From Actinomycetales bacterium (GTDB lineage Bacteria > Actinomycetota > Actinomycetes > Actinomycetales > Actinomycetaceae): 64,000 bases of DNA. The stretch's first letter is position 1; each line of letters starts with the position of its first letter. The position numbers were made by a program, and so were the translations under genes. The notes under the pieces were generated by a model, which was not told the origin of the DNA, did no database searches, and saw nothing but the letters and a program-made list of their open reading frames with translations. The DNA lies in contig JAATFD010000053.1 of the NCBI GenBank assembly GCA_015655375.1, positions 62,001-126,000 of the forward strand. Reading direction: 5' to 3'. Positions 63,859-64,000 of this stretch are shown in pieces.

Positions 63859-64000
63859 ATGGCCACCACACTCGAGATGCCCAAGGTCCTCAACTGCTCC
63901 GTCGAGGCATGCTCCTACAACCACGCCGACGCCTGCGCGGCGGCGGCAGTCACGATCACCTCATCGCCGGCCGCGTCCTGCGCGACCTTCATCCCACTGT
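63859..64000 (+). CDS. DUF1540 domain protein, cut by the window end
   Basis: The first 47 residues of a protein, starting MATTLEMPKVLNCSVEAC. The pattern CSVEACSYNHADACAAAAVTI with a later CATF fits DUF1540, a small cysteine-rich domain that probably binds metal. AAGGGAGAAC precedes the ATG. The frame is open at the window end. The 319-base gap upstream holds AGGCCAGCCTAAG (63737-63749) but nothing else clear. Confidence 0.75.
   Translation, partial: MATTLEMPKVLNCSVEACSYNHADACAAAAVTITSSPAASCATFIPL

Noticed and set aside
1..64000. CRISPR arrays, rRNA genes or prophage
   Set aside because: No regularly spaced repeats, rRNA motifs or phage structural genes were seen on either strand.

Overview
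The window is a 64-kb piece of a high-GC actinobacterial chromosome that carries the replication origin. The evidence is the strongly GC-biased third codon position, the frequent GTG starts, and the gene order rpmH-dnaA-oriC-dnaN-recF-dciA-gyrB-gyrA-DUF3566-tRNA-Ile-DLW39-tRNA-Ala, flanked by parA, parB and parS sites. Several short-chain features point to the Actinomycetales, probably an Actinomycetaceae-like organism: a compact origin region without gnd between dnaN and recF, a MurJ without a recognisable pseudokinase domain, and a 2-oxoacid:acceptor oxidoreductase operon. The genus is inference only.

Layout. 1-2.4 kb: transaldolase-family protein and IolG-type dehydrogenase (sugar or inositol catabolism). 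2.5-7.4 kb (minus strand): a four-gene thiamine-diphosphate 2-oxoacid:acceptor oxidoreductase operon (gamma, alpha, beta, and a GltD-like FAD/NAD(P)H flavoprotein carrying ferredoxin motifs). 7.5-12.3 kb: a small unknown protein, RarD transporter, replicative helicase DnaB and a MATE transporter, with a cluster of DnaA-box-like repeats between the last two. 12.4-14.6 kb: a small exported Cys-X8-Cys peptide followed by a membrane histidine kinase and a LuxR/NarL-type response regulator; this is the best candidate for an undescribed signalling system. 14.8-16.7 kb: rpsF-ssb-rpsR-rplI behind a structured leader. 17-23 kb: class A penicillin-binding protein, 6-phosphogluconate dehydrogenase and CCA-adding enzyme.

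22.9-33.6 kb: NUDIX hydrolase, DUF6049 exoprotein, MurJ, thioredoxin reductase and an atypical thioredoxin (WARPC), then an aminotransferase, an ATP-grasp ligase and a HAD hydrolase. 33.9-51.9 kb: the origin and segregation core. This runs parB, parA, rsmG, jag, yidC, yidD, rnpA and rpmH on the minus strand, diverging from dnaA, dnaN, recF, dciA, gyrB, gyrA, a DUF3566 membrane protein, two tRNAs and the tiny DLW39 protein on the plus strand.

52-64 kb is accessory. It holds an IS481-like remnant, a MarR-controlled MATE pump, a frameshifted serine-recombinase remnant, an oxidoreductase divergent from a second MarR regulator, a methyltransferase divergent from an XRE-cupin regulator, DUF2252, a pentapeptide-like protein, an Ogt plus Ada-AlkA alkylation-repair operon, a MerR/TipAS regulator, a DUF1801 protein and a DUF1540 protein cut by the window edge. 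Each regulator lies beside its presumed target, and several have clear palindromic operators. No CRISPR array and no rRNA gene were seen.
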